Assembly: GCF_937129525.1 (NCBI RefSeq)
Contig: NZ_CAKZNK010000020.1
Coordinates: forward strand, 1-64,000
Direction of reading: 5' to 3'
Source of the DNA: an uncultured Chloroflexus sp.
GTDB lineage: Bacteria; Chloroflexota; Chloroflexia; Chloroflexales; Chloroflexaceae
DNA: 64,000 nucleotides
Position 1 is the first letter of the stretch; each line of letters opens with the position of its first letter. Made by a program: the position numbers and the translations under genes. Positions 51,626 through 60,234 of this stretch are shown here, in pieces. The notes below the pieces were generated by a model. That model was not told where the DNA came from, ran no database searches, and worked only from the letters and a program-made list of their open reading frames with translations.

Positions 51626-53737
51626 CTAATGGCTATGTGCCGCTTCCAGCTCTTTCTTGTGCGCCTCGACGATCTGGTTCACGAGATGCGGTGGCACCTC
51701 CTCGTAACCGGCGAAGCTGATCGAGAACCGACCGCGACCCTGCGTCATTCCGCGCAGATCGGTGGCGTAACGCTGAATTTCGGCCAATGGCGCCTGGGCA
51801 TGAATCACCGTCTTGCCGTTGCCGTAGGGCATCATTCCCTGAACTCGACCGCGGCGAGTGCTCATATCGCTCATAATATCGCCGGCATACTGGTCGGGCA
51901 CGATAATCTCCATGTTGTAGATCGGTTCGAGAATAATCACACCGGCCTTTTGGGCTGCGAGACGGAACGCCTCTTTTGCCGCTGTCTTAAAGGCGATCTC
52001 TTTCGAGTCAACCGGATGCTCTTTACCATCGAAGACAGCAGCGCGCACATCAACGACCGGGTTGCCAGAGATGATACCCTCTTCCATTGCCTCGCGAATA
52101 CCCTTCTCGATTGCCGGCATAAACCCGCGCGAGATAACGCCGCCGACGATCTCATTAACGAACTCGAGCGGGTCGGCGCGGTTTGGATCGGGGGGCAAAG
52201 GCTCGACGCGCAGGGCAACATCGGCAAACTGACCGGCGCCACCGGTTTGCTTCTTGTGGCGGTACTGCGCCGTCGCAATGCTGCGAATCGTCTCGCGATA
52301 GGGGATGCGCGGCAATTCGAGGTCAATGTTCACATCGAACTTACGCTTCATCCGCTCGGCGATAATTTGCAGATGAGTCTCGCTGAGGCCGCTGAGCAAT
52401 GCTTCACCCGTGCGGGCATCGCGCGAGACCTGGAGCGATGGATCTTCTTCGATCATACGGCTCAAAGCCGAGCTAAGCTTGTCGAGGTCGGCGCGGCTGC
52501 GCGGTTTGACGGTCGCGATGAAGGCTGGAGCCGGAAACTCAATCGGGCTAAGTTTCAACGGGCGCGACGACAGACAGAGTGTATCGTTCGTTTGCGTCTC
52601 ACCGAGCTTTGTGAGCAAACCAATATCGCCCGGCCCAACCGCCTCGACTTCAATCTGCTCTTTGCCGCGCACAATATAGACGTGAGCGATCCGATCCTCT
52701 TTGCGGGTACGGGCATTCATCAGCGTCATGCCGGCGCGCACTTCACCTGCAAAGACCCGGAAGTAGCTCAGCTTGCCGTAAGTGTCAGATACGGTCTTAA
52801 ACACCAGCGCCGCGAGCGGCTCATTGCGATCGGGGCGCAATTCGATGTCTGTTTCGGTATTAAGATCGATAGCCGTCGTCGTCTTGCGTCCGGCGGAGGG
52901 AATCGAGTCGATAATTCCGTTGAGAAGCTGGGCAATCCCCACCACTTCAGTTGCTGAGCCGCAGAAGACCGGCACGATCGAGCCGTCGGCAATCCCGGTG
53001 CGCAGGCCGAGCAACAATTCTTCGCGGGTCAGCGCATCTTCACCGCCTTCCAGGTAGCGTTCAATCAGGTGATCGTTGGTTGCAGCGATTTTATCAATCA
53101 GGGCTGTGCGCCACTCGTGCATCAGTGCATCGAGCTCTGCCGGCACATCAGCCTCGATATAGCCACCATCGTGTTTCGGGCTGGTCAACCATGCCCGTTG
53201 CTGACGCAGCGAGATGATACCCTTGAAATCTTTTCCTGACCCAATTGGAATCTGAAGTGGGATGACCGCAGCGTCGAGCACTTCGCGGGCCTGTTCGATC
53301 ACGCGGTAGAAGTTAGCATTTTCGCGGTCAAGTTTATTGACGAACAGTATGCGGGGCACGCGGTGTTGTACCGCCATCTCCCAGAAGAGTTCTGTGCCGA
53401 CCTCAACGCCGGCGCTGGCGTCGAGCACAAGTACCGCGCCATCGATCACGCGCATTGCTGCCGCAGCCTCGCCGGCAAAATCGGCTGCGCCGGGCACGTC
53501 GATTAGATTGATCTTGTCGCCATTCCATTCCAGGGGCAAAACGCTCAGCGAAATAGACATCCCGCGTCGGTGCTCGTCGGGGTCGTAGTCACTCGTGGTT
53601 GACCCGTCCTCGACGCGCCCCATCCGCGGGATGGCGTGGGCGGTCATCAGCATTGCCTCGGCCAGCGTTGTCTTCCCGCTGCCGAGGTGACCGAATATGC
53701 CGATGTTGTGAATCCTTTCCGGTTCGAACGCTCGCAT
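51626..53737 (-). CDS. elongation factor G-like translational GTPase
   Basis: The 703-residue product has the full five-domain EF-G layout. The G1 loop is GHLGSGKTTL (instead of the usual GHVDAGKTT). The G3 segment is DVPGAADF, G4 is NKLD, and the C-terminal domains IV-V include RRGRVQGMMPYGNGKTVIHAQAPLAE. The changed P-loop and PGAADF mark it as an EF-G paralogue (EF-G2/FusA2-like) rather than the housekeeping EF-G. These paralogues act in ribosome recycling, stress or are uncharacterised. AAGGAGG lies upstream of the ATG. It is a single gene with its own terminator. Confidence 0.92.
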   Translation of the reverse strand: MRAFEPERIHNIGIFGHLGSGKTTLAEAMLMTAHAIPRMGRVEDGSTTSDYDPDEHRRGMSISLSVLPLEWNGDKINLIDVPGAADFAGEAAAAMRVIDGAVLVLDASAGVEVGTELFWEMAVQHRVPRILFVNKLDRENANFYRVIEQAREVLDAAVIPLQIPIGSGKDFKGIISLRQQRAWLTSPKHDGGYIEADVPAELDALMHEWRTALIDKIAATNDHLIERYLEGGEDALTREELLLGLRTGIADGSIVPVFCGSATEVVGIAQLLNGIIDSIPSAGRKTTTAIDLNTETDIELRPDRNEPLAALVFKTVSDTYGKLSYFRVFAGEVRAGMTLMNARTRKEDRIAHVYIVRGKEQIEVEAVGPGDIGLLTKLGETQTNDTLCLSSRPLKLSPIEFPAPAFIATVKPRSRADLDKLSSALSRMIEEDPSLQVSRDARTGEALLSGLSETHLQIIAERMKRKFDVNIDLELPRIPYRETIRSIATAQYRHKKQTGGAGQFADVALRVEPLPPDPNRADPLEFVNEIVGGVISRGFMPAIEKGIREAMEEGIISGNPVVDVRAAVFDGKEHPVDSKEIAFKTAAKEAFRLAAQKAGVIILEPIYNMEIIVPDQYAGDIMSDMSTRRGRVQGMMPYGNGKTVIHAQAPLAEIQRYATDLRGMTQGRGRFSISFAGYEEVPPHLVNQIVEAHKKELEAAHSH

Positions 53738-53880
53738 GGCTGTCCTCCTTGACGCAAGCCCGCGCCCGATGGGCGTGTGCTGGAAAGGAAATAAAAAGAA
53801 ATATTGTTAAGAACAGATTATCAGGATGCAGGGGTTGCGTCAATAGTTGAACCCGCAACACAACTTTTGCACAGGCAATT

Positions 53881-53962
53881 CAAAGGGTGACCGGGGAAAA
53901 ACAGGTAGTCTTGTTGACCTGTCAAAGGGTGACAGGGAAAGACCGGCGGTCTTGTTGACCTG
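53881..53962. repeat. imperfect 41-bp direct duplication
   Basis: Two adjacent copies (53881-53922 and 53923-53962) begin CAAAGGGTGAC and end GTCTTGTTGACCTG, with differences in the middle. They lie between the EF-G-like and stress-protein genes, about 150 bp before the EF-G-like ATG. No gene lies in 53738-54040. Confidence 0.8.
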
Positions 53963-54040
53963 CTATCGAGAGACACAGCCAAACAGGGCGAGGAAAAGAT
54001 CCCTCGCCCACTCATTTTGGCAACCTGTGCTACGCCTTAA

Positions 54041-54493
54041 TCAGCCCTTTTCTTTGGGGCGGATGACCAGTACCGGCGTAGGCGCGACCTGCACCACCTT
54101 TTGGGTAACGCTACCAAAGACCCAGCGACTGATACCGCTACGCCCATGAGTGGCAATGACGATCAGGTCAACGTCATGGTTTTCGGCGTACTCGATAATC
54201 GCTTCGGCGGGCGGTAATGCGCTAATCTCGGTATGCACCTGATAACCCTCACTCTGGAACTGTTTGGCAACCTGCTGGAGATACTCGAGCGCCTCTTGTT
54301 CCATGGTTGAGATGGTATCGGCGGTCGTCGCCAGCATACCGCTATAATCGACACTGGTTGTAAAAATCGGTGGCACAGCGCGCAGCAACGTGATCTTGAC
54401 CGTGCCTTCATTGGCGGCCAGCGCGTGAACATGGGGTAGAACTTGCTCAGCCAGCGCCGAGCCGTCAAGCGGAACGAGAATATGGCGGTACAT
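54041..54493 (-). CDS. universal stress protein UspA family
   Basis: The 150-residue product is a single ATP-binding-type USP domain: YRHILVPLDGS at the start, ending with VIATHGRSGISRWVFGSVTQ, the G-2X-G-9X-G(S/T) ATP motif. It is thought to bind ATP and help survival under stress; no further role can be inferred. It is 32 bp after the gene at 54526 on the same strand, so the two form an operon. Upstream of that pair lies a near-perfect 24-bp palindrome that may be an operator. Confidence 0.94.
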   Translation of the reverse strand: MYRHILVPLDGSALAEQVLPHVHALAANEGTVKITLLRAVPPIFTTSVDYSGMLATTADTISTMEQEALEYLQQVAKQFQSEGYQVHTEISALPPAEAIIEYAENHDVDLIVIATHGRSGISRWVFGSVTQKVVQVAPTPVLVIRPKEKG

Positions 54494-54525
54494 CGCAACC
54501 TCCTTGTTGCTTCACTACGGCGTGT

Positions 54526-54855
54526 TTACGGTCCCGTATCATCGAGCGGACGCGGATTCCAGCGTCGGTGACCTTCAATCACCTGCGCCAGACTGCCATC
54601 GGCGTTGAGCAGGAGGCGAAGCGAACGACGCAGGTCACAACTTGGCACAGTGCAGACCGAAGGATCGGCCATATCATACGGGCATTCACCGACATTCTGG
54701 CAACGGGCCACCGAGACGGCATAGCGCGGACTACCCGGTGGCCCGTCGAGCGTGCGCAGGATTAGCGGCGCATATTGCAAATCCGGCGCAATCGCGCGTA
54801 GATGCGCGCGCGCGCGGGCAATCATCGGATGTGGCGGTCGTTTTGGTCGTGCCAT
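54526..54855 (-). CDS. small cysteine-containing protein, unknown
   Basis: I do not recognise this 109-residue protein. It has an Arg/Pro-rich N-terminus and a central segment with four cysteines (CQNVGECPYDMADPSVC, then PSCDLRR), spaced in a way that could bind a metal or an iron-sulfur cluster. No signal peptide or membrane helix. GGGAAGG lies 7 nt before the ATG. It precedes the universal stress protein gene by 32 bp and its likely promoter overlaps a palindrome. Confidence 0.75.
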   Translation of the reverse strand: MARPKRPPHPMIARARAHLRAIAPDLQYAPLILRTLDGPPGSPRYAVSVARCQNVGECPYDMADPSVCTVPSCDLRRSLRLLLNADGSLAQVIEGHRRWNPRPLDDTGP

Positions 54856-54891
54856 AGCCTGGCCTTCCCAGCTAGAATCTTGCTTCCAGCA

Positions 54892-54915
54892 GTGATACTA
54901 TGTACACAGTATCAC
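54892..54915 (-). promoter_or_regulatory. 24-bp palindromic operator candidate
   Basis: GTGATACT (54892-54899) and AGTATCAC (54908-54915) are perfect 8-bp arms. The 8-nt centre contains TGTACA and is itself nearly symmetrical, so only two positions break full symmetry. It lies 37 bp upstream of the ATG at 54855. On the minus strand a TTGGCC -35-like hexamer lies about 17 bp before its first arm, so it may overlap the -10 region. Confidence 0.6.
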
Positions 54916-55082
54916 AAATTCTGTCTGTGAGAGGCCAATAGCTCACAACCGTGTGTGAAGATTTTTGGACTAATGTTCAATTGTTGAGATACCGGTCTTT
55001 CTCTCTAAGGCGTAATTGCAGTAGAGGGTAGTAAATCTGATTATAGCAAAATCCATGGGTTTGGCGCAGATAAGGGGGATGT

Positions 55083-55508
55083 ATGTACAAGGAATTTCGT
55101 GAATTTATCAGCCGAGGGAATGTCCTGGATCTGGCCGTTGGCGTCATTATCGGAGCGGCATTTACAGCCATCATCAATGCATTGGTCAACGATATTATCA
55201 ACCCGATCATCGGCTTGCTGTTTGGCGGGCGGGCCGATTTCAGTAACTATTTTCTTCCGCTGGCCGGTCAGACTGCAACCACGCTGGCCGAGGCGCAGGC
55301 AGCCGGGCCGGTACTGGCGTATGGTTCATTCCTGACAGCCGTGATCAATTTCTTGCTGGTTTCTTTTCTACTCTTCCTGATAATGCGCGCCGCCAATCGT
55401 ATGCTGACCAGGCCGGTTGAGCCGGCAACGCCGCCTGCGCCAACGCCGAGCGAGCAGTTACTGACCGAGATTCGCGATCTACTGGCCCGGCGATGGTCGT
55501 CTGAATAA
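55083..55508 (+). CDS. mscL: large-conductance mechanosensitive channel MscL
   Basis: MscL opens under membrane tension to release solutes. The 141-residue product has the N-terminal amphipathic helix ([21 protein letters not shown]), two membrane helices (about 16-45 and 80-105) and a C-terminal cytoplasmic helix (about 125-141). TAAGGGGGAT precedes the ATG. The periplasmic loop is normal in length. It stands alone in a 226-bp divergent spacer from the gene at 54855. A strong hairpin follows. Confidence 0.95.
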   Translation: MYKEFREFISRGNVLDLAVGVIIGAAFTAIINALVNDIINPIIGLLFGGRADFSNYFLPLAGQTATTLAEAQAAGPVLAYGSFLTAVINFLLVSFLLFLIMRAANRMLTRPVEPATPPAPTPSEQLLTEIRDLLARRWSSE

Positions 55509-55540
55509 GGCCGGTGATGTTTTATCAGCAATACATCTCA

Positions 55541-55564
55541 GAGGGCGCATTGCAATGCGCCCTC
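55541..55564. terminator. terminator hairpin between convergent genes
   Basis: A perfect 10-bp stem (GAGGGCGCAT and its complement) with a TGCA loop lies between mscL and the nucleotidyltransferase gene and should serve both. Confidence 0.75.
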
Positions 55565-55593
55565 ATCTAACCGATCTGATCACACTGCGCGTT

Positions 55594-56706
55594 CTAGAAC
55601 GAAATTGCCCGATCGCCTAACGCTGTGCCCGGCCAAATCCTGATGCCATGTTCGAGGCGGTTTTCCTGCCCGATCCGACACTCGTCGCTAATGATAGCGC
55701 CATCAACAATGTGTGAGCGCTCGCCGATGCGGTTACCGGTACCCAAAACACAATTGCGGAGTGTCACGCCCTCCTCGATCACGTTGTGATCCCACATCAC
55801 TACGCCTTCGACCTGACATTCTGGGCCAATCTCGCACTGCGCTCCGATCACGGTGGGGCCAACAATACGGGAACCACGACCGATTCGAGTGCCGTGACCG
55901 AGCACGACCGGCCCAACGATCTGGGCGCTGGAATGAATCTCAGCTTCGCCTTCGATCCAGATCCGTTCACCGACCTGCTGGCCCCGGAAATGGTACTGTA
56001 CTTTGCCGATCAGAATATCGTGGTGAACATCTAAATAGGTTTGTGGTTTGCCAATATCGGTCCAGTAGGCGCGGGAAGGAAACCCGTACATCGGGTCGCC
56101 GGTCTGCAACACCACCGGGAAGAGACCACGCTCAAACATGTAGAACTGGTCAGGTGGCACGTAGCGGAAAATCTCCGGCTCGATCAGGTACGTGCCGGCA
56201 TTGACGAGATTGGTGGTAATGTCTTCAAGGCGTGGTTTTTCCAGGAAGCGGCGGACGCGACCATCGCGGTCGGTTTCCACCAGGCCAAACTGAGTGGGAT
56301 CATCGACCGGCGTGAGCGAGATGGTTACCTTACTGCCTCGTTCGCGGTGAAAATCCAGCATCGCCTGAAGGTCAAGATCGGTCATCACATCGCCGTTGAA
56401 GACAAAGGTGGTGCCATCAAGCAGATGCTCAACGTGCTTCACAGCGCCGGCGGTGCCGCGTGGTTCCGGTTCTTCGACGATGTGCAGGCGCATTCCCAGC
56501 CGCGAGCCGTCGCCGAGCGCGCTGCGGAAGCGGTCGGCCAGGTATTGCACAGCCAGAATGACCTCGTTAATACCGTAATCGCGCAGCCGGAGCAACATCC
56601 ACTCGATGAACGGTTGATTGACCAGCGGCAGCATTGGCTTAGGCGTGCGGCAGGTGAGTGGGCGCAATCGCGTGCCCTGGCCGCCTACAAGAATAACAGC
56701 TTTCAT
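55594..56706 (-). CDS. sugar-phosphate nucleotidyltransferase (mannose-1-phosphate guanylyltransferase-like)
   Basis: The 370-residue product has the nucleotidyltransferase signature VILVGGQGTRLRPLTCRTPKPMLP, the metal Asp in FNGDVMTD, and the FLEKP and NAGTYLIEPEIF segments. A C-terminal left-handed beta-helix of hexapeptide repeats follows (about 255-365, PTVIGAQCEIGPECQVEG and onward). By resemblance it is GDP-mannose pyrophosphorylase-like, but glucose-1-phosphate thymidylyl- or cytidylyl-transferases look alike. Upstream on the same strand lies a GDP-6-deoxy-mannose reductase-like gene (116 bp away), which favours GDP-mannose. Confidence 0.9.
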   Translation of the reverse strand: MKAVILVGGQGTRLRPLTCRTPKPMLPLVNQPFIEWMLLRLRDYGINEVILAVQYLADRFRSALGDGSRLGMRLHIVEEPEPRGTAGAVKHVEHLLDGTTFVFNGDVMTDLDLQAMLDFHRERGSKVTISLTPVDDPTQFGLVETDRDGRVRRFLEKPRLEDITTNLVNAGTYLIEPEIFRYVPPDQFYMFERGLFPVVLQTGDPMYGFPSRAYWTDIGKPQTYLDVHHDILIGKVQYHFRGQQVGERIWIEGEAEIHSSAQIVGPVVLGHGTRIGRGSRIVGPTVIGAQCEIGPECQVEGVVMWDHNVIEEGVTLRNCVLGTGNRIGERSHIVDGAIISDECRIGQENRLEHGIRIWPGTALGDRAISF

Positions 56707-56822
56707 AGCGATACTTCAGTGATCACAGTTGTAAACGAGCGACTCCGGTAAGAATGAGCTTAGTATAGCACTCGCAGACCACAATGCGCTTACGAGGCGC
56801 TAACGGATAGGTGACGATTTTC

Positions 56823-57794
56823 TCAGCCAGCGGCGTATGCTTCGGCCTGCACTCGTTGCCGCCAATAACTCAAAATATCGCGCAGTGTTTCAGGCAGGGT
56901 ATAGCGAGGTTGCCAGCCAGTGCGAGCGCGCAGGCGGCTGGCGTCACACACCACCAGGGGAATATCGATCGGGCGCATCAATTCGGGGTTGAGACGCACC
57001 TCCACCGGCGCCGTACATTCAGCCAGCAACATATCAAGCAGTTCGCGCACCATCACCGCTCGACCTGAACCGACATTGTAAACGGCGCCACTCTCGCCAT
57101 GTTCGGCCAGCAAAGCGTATGCCGCCACTACGTCGCGCACATCAGAAAAATCGCGCTGAGCTGCCAGATTTCCAACCTGAACAACCGGTGGTTGCAGACC
57201 GAGTTCAATGCGGGCAATCTGGCGCGCAAAGGCTGCGGTCACGAATCGCTCGTTCTGGCGCGGGCCGATGTGCGTGAAAGGACGAACCCGCACCAGATCG
57301 AGGCCGTGACTGTAGTGATATTGGAGAGCCAGTAAACTCTGCGCAGCTTTGCTCACCCCATACGGGCTGGTTGGACGCAGCGGTGTGTCTTCGTCGATCG
57401 GCAAGTCTTCCGGCTCGATTTTGCCGTATTCTTCGTTGGTGCCGACTACCAGCACGCGCGTTGACAGCCGGTATTCGATCAAGGCGAGAAAGATATGCAA
57501 TGCGCCCAGGGTATTGGCAGCCAGGGTTCCCGCCGGATCGCGGAACGACTCGGGCACGAAGGGTTGACCGGCGAGATGGAAGATAACGTTGGGCCGTACC
57601 TTCACGATTGCCCGCGCCGTTGCCTCGGCATCGGCCAGGTCGGCCTGCACTAACTGGACATTGCCGACCAGTTCAGGCAGGGCGAGGGTCGCAGATCGTG
57701 ATAGTCCCCATACTTCCCAACGTCCATCGGCCAGCAAATATTCGGCAAGGTGGCCGCCAACAAAGCCATTAATTCCGGTGATGAGAACCCGCAT
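56823..57794 (-). CDS. NAD-dependent sugar epimerase, GDP-6-deoxy-D-mannose reductase-like
   Basis: The 323-residue product is a short-chain extended epimerase: NAD loop ITGINGFVGGHLAEYL, the Thr/Ser-Tyr-Lys catalytic set in SPYGVSKAAQSLLA, and VRPFTHIGPRQNERFV. The last segment is typical of GDP-4-dehydro-6-deoxy-D-mannose reductase (Rmd), making GDP-rhamnose. Epimerases of this group are hard to separate by eye. It is divergent from the CarH-like gene and precedes the nucleotidyltransferase gene. It should serve envelope polysaccharide synthesis. Confidence 0.87.
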   Translation of the reverse strand: MRVLITGINGFVGGHLAEYLLADGRWEVWGLSRSATLALPELVGNVQLVQADLADAEATARAIVKVRPNVIFHLAGQPFVPESFRDPAGTLAANTLGALHIFLALIEYRLSTRVLVVGTNEEYGKIEPEDLPIDEDTPLRPTSPYGVSKAAQSLLALQYHYSHGLDLVRVRPFTHIGPRQNERFVTAAFARQIARIELGLQPPVVQVGNLAAQRDFSDVRDVVAAYALLAEHGESGAVYNVGSGRAVMVRELLDMLLAECTAPVEVRLNPELMRPIDIPLVVCDASRLRARTGWQPRYTLPETLRDILSYWRQRVQAEAYAAG

Positions 57795-57857
57795 AGTGGT
57801 AAACGCTGCATTTGCCTCGATGCGATGGGATTACATCGCGTTTGATTGTGCATTTCA

Positions 57858-57924
57858 TTGACAGTGATTGTGCAACATGCTACAATGTTCATGACATTGT
57901 ACCACGCCTGGCACAATGTTCATG
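57858..57924 (+). promoter_or_regulatory. promoter and operator of the CarH-like gene
   Basis: TTGACA (57858-57863) and TACAAT (57881-57886) are 17 bp apart. The -10 lies inside a perfect inverted repeat, TACAATGT-TCATG-ACATTGTA (57881-57901). The element ACAATGTTCATG then recurs as a direct copy at 57913-57924, 31 bp away. A regulator bound here would block the promoter; MerR-family CarH proteins bind repeated elements overlapping their promoters in the same way. Confidence 0.7.
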
Positions 57925-58020
57925 CAGCTAAACAAGCGCTCATTTAGCGCATGAAAGATTGTGAACCGTGGCACTATATAGATCGAGTGTAAAGACTATG
58001 CGACATCGTTGCAAAATAAT

Positions 58021-58995
58021 ATGAGCGTTGGGAAGGGTCGCGAAACGATGGCGCCGCAACATTTTCTCTCCCAGTTTTCCGACAAGCCGCGATACAATAC
58101 CAAGGCGGTCGCTCAGGAGACAGGTGTACCGGCAGATACCTTCCGCGCATGGGAGCGTCGTTACGGTGTGCCGCGTCCACAGCGTACCGAAGGTGGTCAC
58201 CGTCTCTATTCCGAGCGTGACATTGCGACAATCCGTTGGCTGCGTGACCGCACTGCGGAAGGGTTGACGATCAGTCAGGCGATCGCGTTAATGATCGACG
58301 GGAGCGAGACGAGCCTCTCGTGGCTCAACACGGCTGTCGATACTGAGCCGCACACCTGGGAACGAATGCAGGCGCGGATGATTAGCGCGCTGGTCGATTT
58401 TGATGCCACGCGCGCTGAGCAGATTCTGGGTGAAGCGTTTGCGCTCTACCCGCTTGAGGATGTCTTTCTCAAGCTGATCCAGCCAGCGATGGTTGAGATT
58501 GGTGAACAGTGGCACGCCGGGCGGATCTCGGTCACGGCAGAGCATTTTGCTACCCAGTTTATCCGGCGCAAGCTGTCCAGCCTGTTTAATACCTATAACG
58601 TGACCGAAGGGCGCGGCCTGATTGTAGTTGGGTGTGCGCCGAGCGAACAACACGATCTTGGCGCGTTGATGCTGGCTGTGTTTCTTGTTCGGCATGGCTG
58701 GCAGGTGATCTATCTCGGTCCTGAAGTACCGGTAAAGGATCTGCTCGATGCCGTGCGCCATATCCAGCCCGATCTGGTCTGTCTGTCAGCGTCAACGACT
58801 GAGACGGCAACGCAACTGCTGGAAATTGGTCGCGCGTTACAGCAATTGCCACCACCAACACCGCTCTTCGGCTACGGCGGGCGGGCATTCAATCTTAATC
58901 CGATCTTGACCCACAAGATGCCAGGCACATTTCTAGGCCGTGATGCACAGGAAGCTGTCGAAAACGTCGCGTCACTCCTGAGTCGCAGTCGCTAG
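58021..58995 (+). CDS. CarH-like B12-dependent MerR regulator (candidate light sensor)
   Basis: CarH proteins bind adenosylcobalamin, form tetramers that repress carotenoid genes in the dark, and fall apart in light. The 324-residue product (numbered from 58021) has a MerR helix-turn-helix (about 26-95, VPADTFRAWERRYGVPRPQR). A helical cap holds EQWHAGRISVTAEHFATQF (Trp164, His165, Glu174, His175), and the Rossmann domain has PSEQHDLGAL with axial ligand His211. These match the residues used by known CarH photoreceptors. The start is uncertain: 58021 lacks a ribosome site, and 58048 has a distant AAGGG. crtB follows 127 bp downstream. Confidence 0.88.
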   Translation: MSVGKGRETMAPQHFLSQFSDKPRYNTKAVAQETGVPADTFRAWERRYGVPRPQRTEGGHRLYSERDIATIRWLRDRTAEGLTISQAIALMIDGSETSLSWLNTAVDTEPHTWERMQARMISALVDFDATRAEQILGEAFALYPLEDVFLKLIQPAMVEIGEQWHAGRISVTAEHFATQFIRRKLSSLFNTYNVTEGRGLIVVGCAPSEQHDLGALMLAVFLVRHGWQVIYLGPEVPVKDLLDAVRHIQPDLVCLSASTTETATQLLEIGRALQQLPPPTPLFGYGGRAFNLNPILTHKMPGTFLGRDAQEAVENVASLLSRSR

Positions 58996-59056
58996 CAGTT
59001 TACGGAAGTGTGGCAGGCGTTACTGGCAAGCGGAGCCGGTGACGCTTGATTCAGTC

Positions 59057-59085
59057 TTGCCTGCGCGCGCAATTTTGCGTATAGT
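59057..59085 (+). promoter_or_regulatory. promoter of crtB
   Basis: TTGCCT (59057-59062) and TATAGT (59080-59085) are 17 bp apart, with ACAAAT directly after the -10. It gives crtB its own start 38 bp before the GTG. Confidence 0.65.
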
Positions 59086-59122
59086 ACAAATAAGCCTGAA
59101 TATGTGACAAAAGGAGTGCGGT

Positions 59123-60127
59123 GTGTCGCTGAATTCGATCTCGATTCTCACACGCGAGAGCGGATTGCCGGTGAGCCAGGCTCTGCCGGCTGATGAGCAG
59201 CTCGCCCAACTCTTTCATCTCAGCGATTTACCCACCCCGTTGCACGCCGATGAAGTACCGCCACCGCCAGCTCATTCGCTGGCTGAGGCGTATGCGATCT
59301 GCGATCAAATCATTCGCCGCTATTCCAAGAGTTTCTTTTTCAGTACCCAATTTTTGCCGCCACCGCAGCGGCGGGCAGTGCGGGCGCTCTACGCTTTTTG
59401 CCGCACGACCGACGATACGGTTGATATGGCTACATCTGATCCGGCGCGCGCACTGGCCGAATGGGTGCTCGTTGCCCGTCGTCCGCGCCTCGATACCTCG
59501 CATCCTGTTTTGCTGGCGTGGGCCGATACCTGTCTGCGCTACAATCTAGCGCCGCACCTGATTGACGAGTTGCTGGCCGGCGTGGCGATGGATCTCACCA
59601 TTTCACGCTATGCAACCTTTGCCGATCTCTGGCTGTACTGTTACCGCGTGGCATCAGTCGTTGGCCTGCTGGTGATCGGCATTACCGGCGCTGCGCCCGG
59701 TGCGACACCGTATGCGATTAAGCTTGGCGTGGCGTTACAGTTGACTAATATTTTGCGCGACATTGGCGAAGATGCCGACCGGCAGCGAGTGTATTTGCCG
59801 GAAGATGAGCTGGCCCGTTTTGGCCTGACCGCTGACGATATTTTGGCCCGGGTGTACGACGAGCGTTTTATTGCGCTGATGAAGTTTCAAATCGAACGCG
59901 CGCATCGCTTGTATGATGAGAGCTGGCCTGGGATTGCCCTGTTGCCGGCTGAGGTGCGCCTGGCCGTCGCTGCGGCAGCGCGCGTTTACCGTGGCATTCT
60001 TGATAAAATCGTTGCTAACCAGTATGATTCATATACCCGGCGCGCCTATTTGCCGCTGCGTGAAAAACTGGCCCGTCTGCCCGGCATCTGGTGGGATGTG
60101 CGCCGACTGGCAAGGCAGTCACGTTGA
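59123..60127 (+). CDS. crtB: phytoene synthase
   Basis: Phytoene synthase joins two geranylgeranyl diphosphates in the first step to C40 carotenoids. The 334-residue product has the two Asp-rich motifs (FCRTTDDTVDMA and ILRDIGEDADRQRVYLPEDEL), YSKSFFFSTQFLP and the YCYRVASVVGLL segment. Squalene synthase is the alternative, but bacterial synteny with a CarH-like gene favours phytoene. The start is GTG at 59123 with AAAGGAG 6 nt upstream. The N-terminal 45 residues are an extra low-complexity extension. Its products rely on isoprenoids from the mevalonate genes at 19-21.6 kb. Confidence 0.92.
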   Translation: MSLNSISILTRESGLPVSQALPADEQLAQLFHLSDLPTPLHADEVPPPPAHSLAEAYAICDQIIRRYSKSFFFSTQFLPPPQRRAVRALYAFCRTTDDTVDMATSDPARALAEWVLVARRPRLDTSHPVLLAWADTCLRYNLAPHLIDELLAGVAMDLTISRYATFADLWLYCYRVASVVGLLVIGITGAAPGATPYAIKLGVALQLTNILRDIGEDADRQRVYLPEDELARFGLTADDILARVYDERFIALMKFQIERAHRLYDESWPGIALLPAEVRLAVAAAARVYRGILDKIVANQYDSYTRRAYLPLREKLARLPGIWWDVRRLARQSR

Positions 60128-60234
60128 ATGTGGCTGCGGGTTGCGTCGATTTGATGTCAGGTGAAGTCTGGCATGCGCCTCGTGGCCTGACGCTTACCTA
60201 TATCTCGTTCGCATATTCGTGTTCAGGTGAGTTT

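Noticed and set aside
51629-52957. Long 442-codon frame opposite the EF-G-like gene
   Set aside because: Antisense shadow of a complete translational GTPase gene.
53881-53962. Possible mini CRISPR array
   Set aside because: Only two adjacent copies, no spacer between them, no cas genes nearby.
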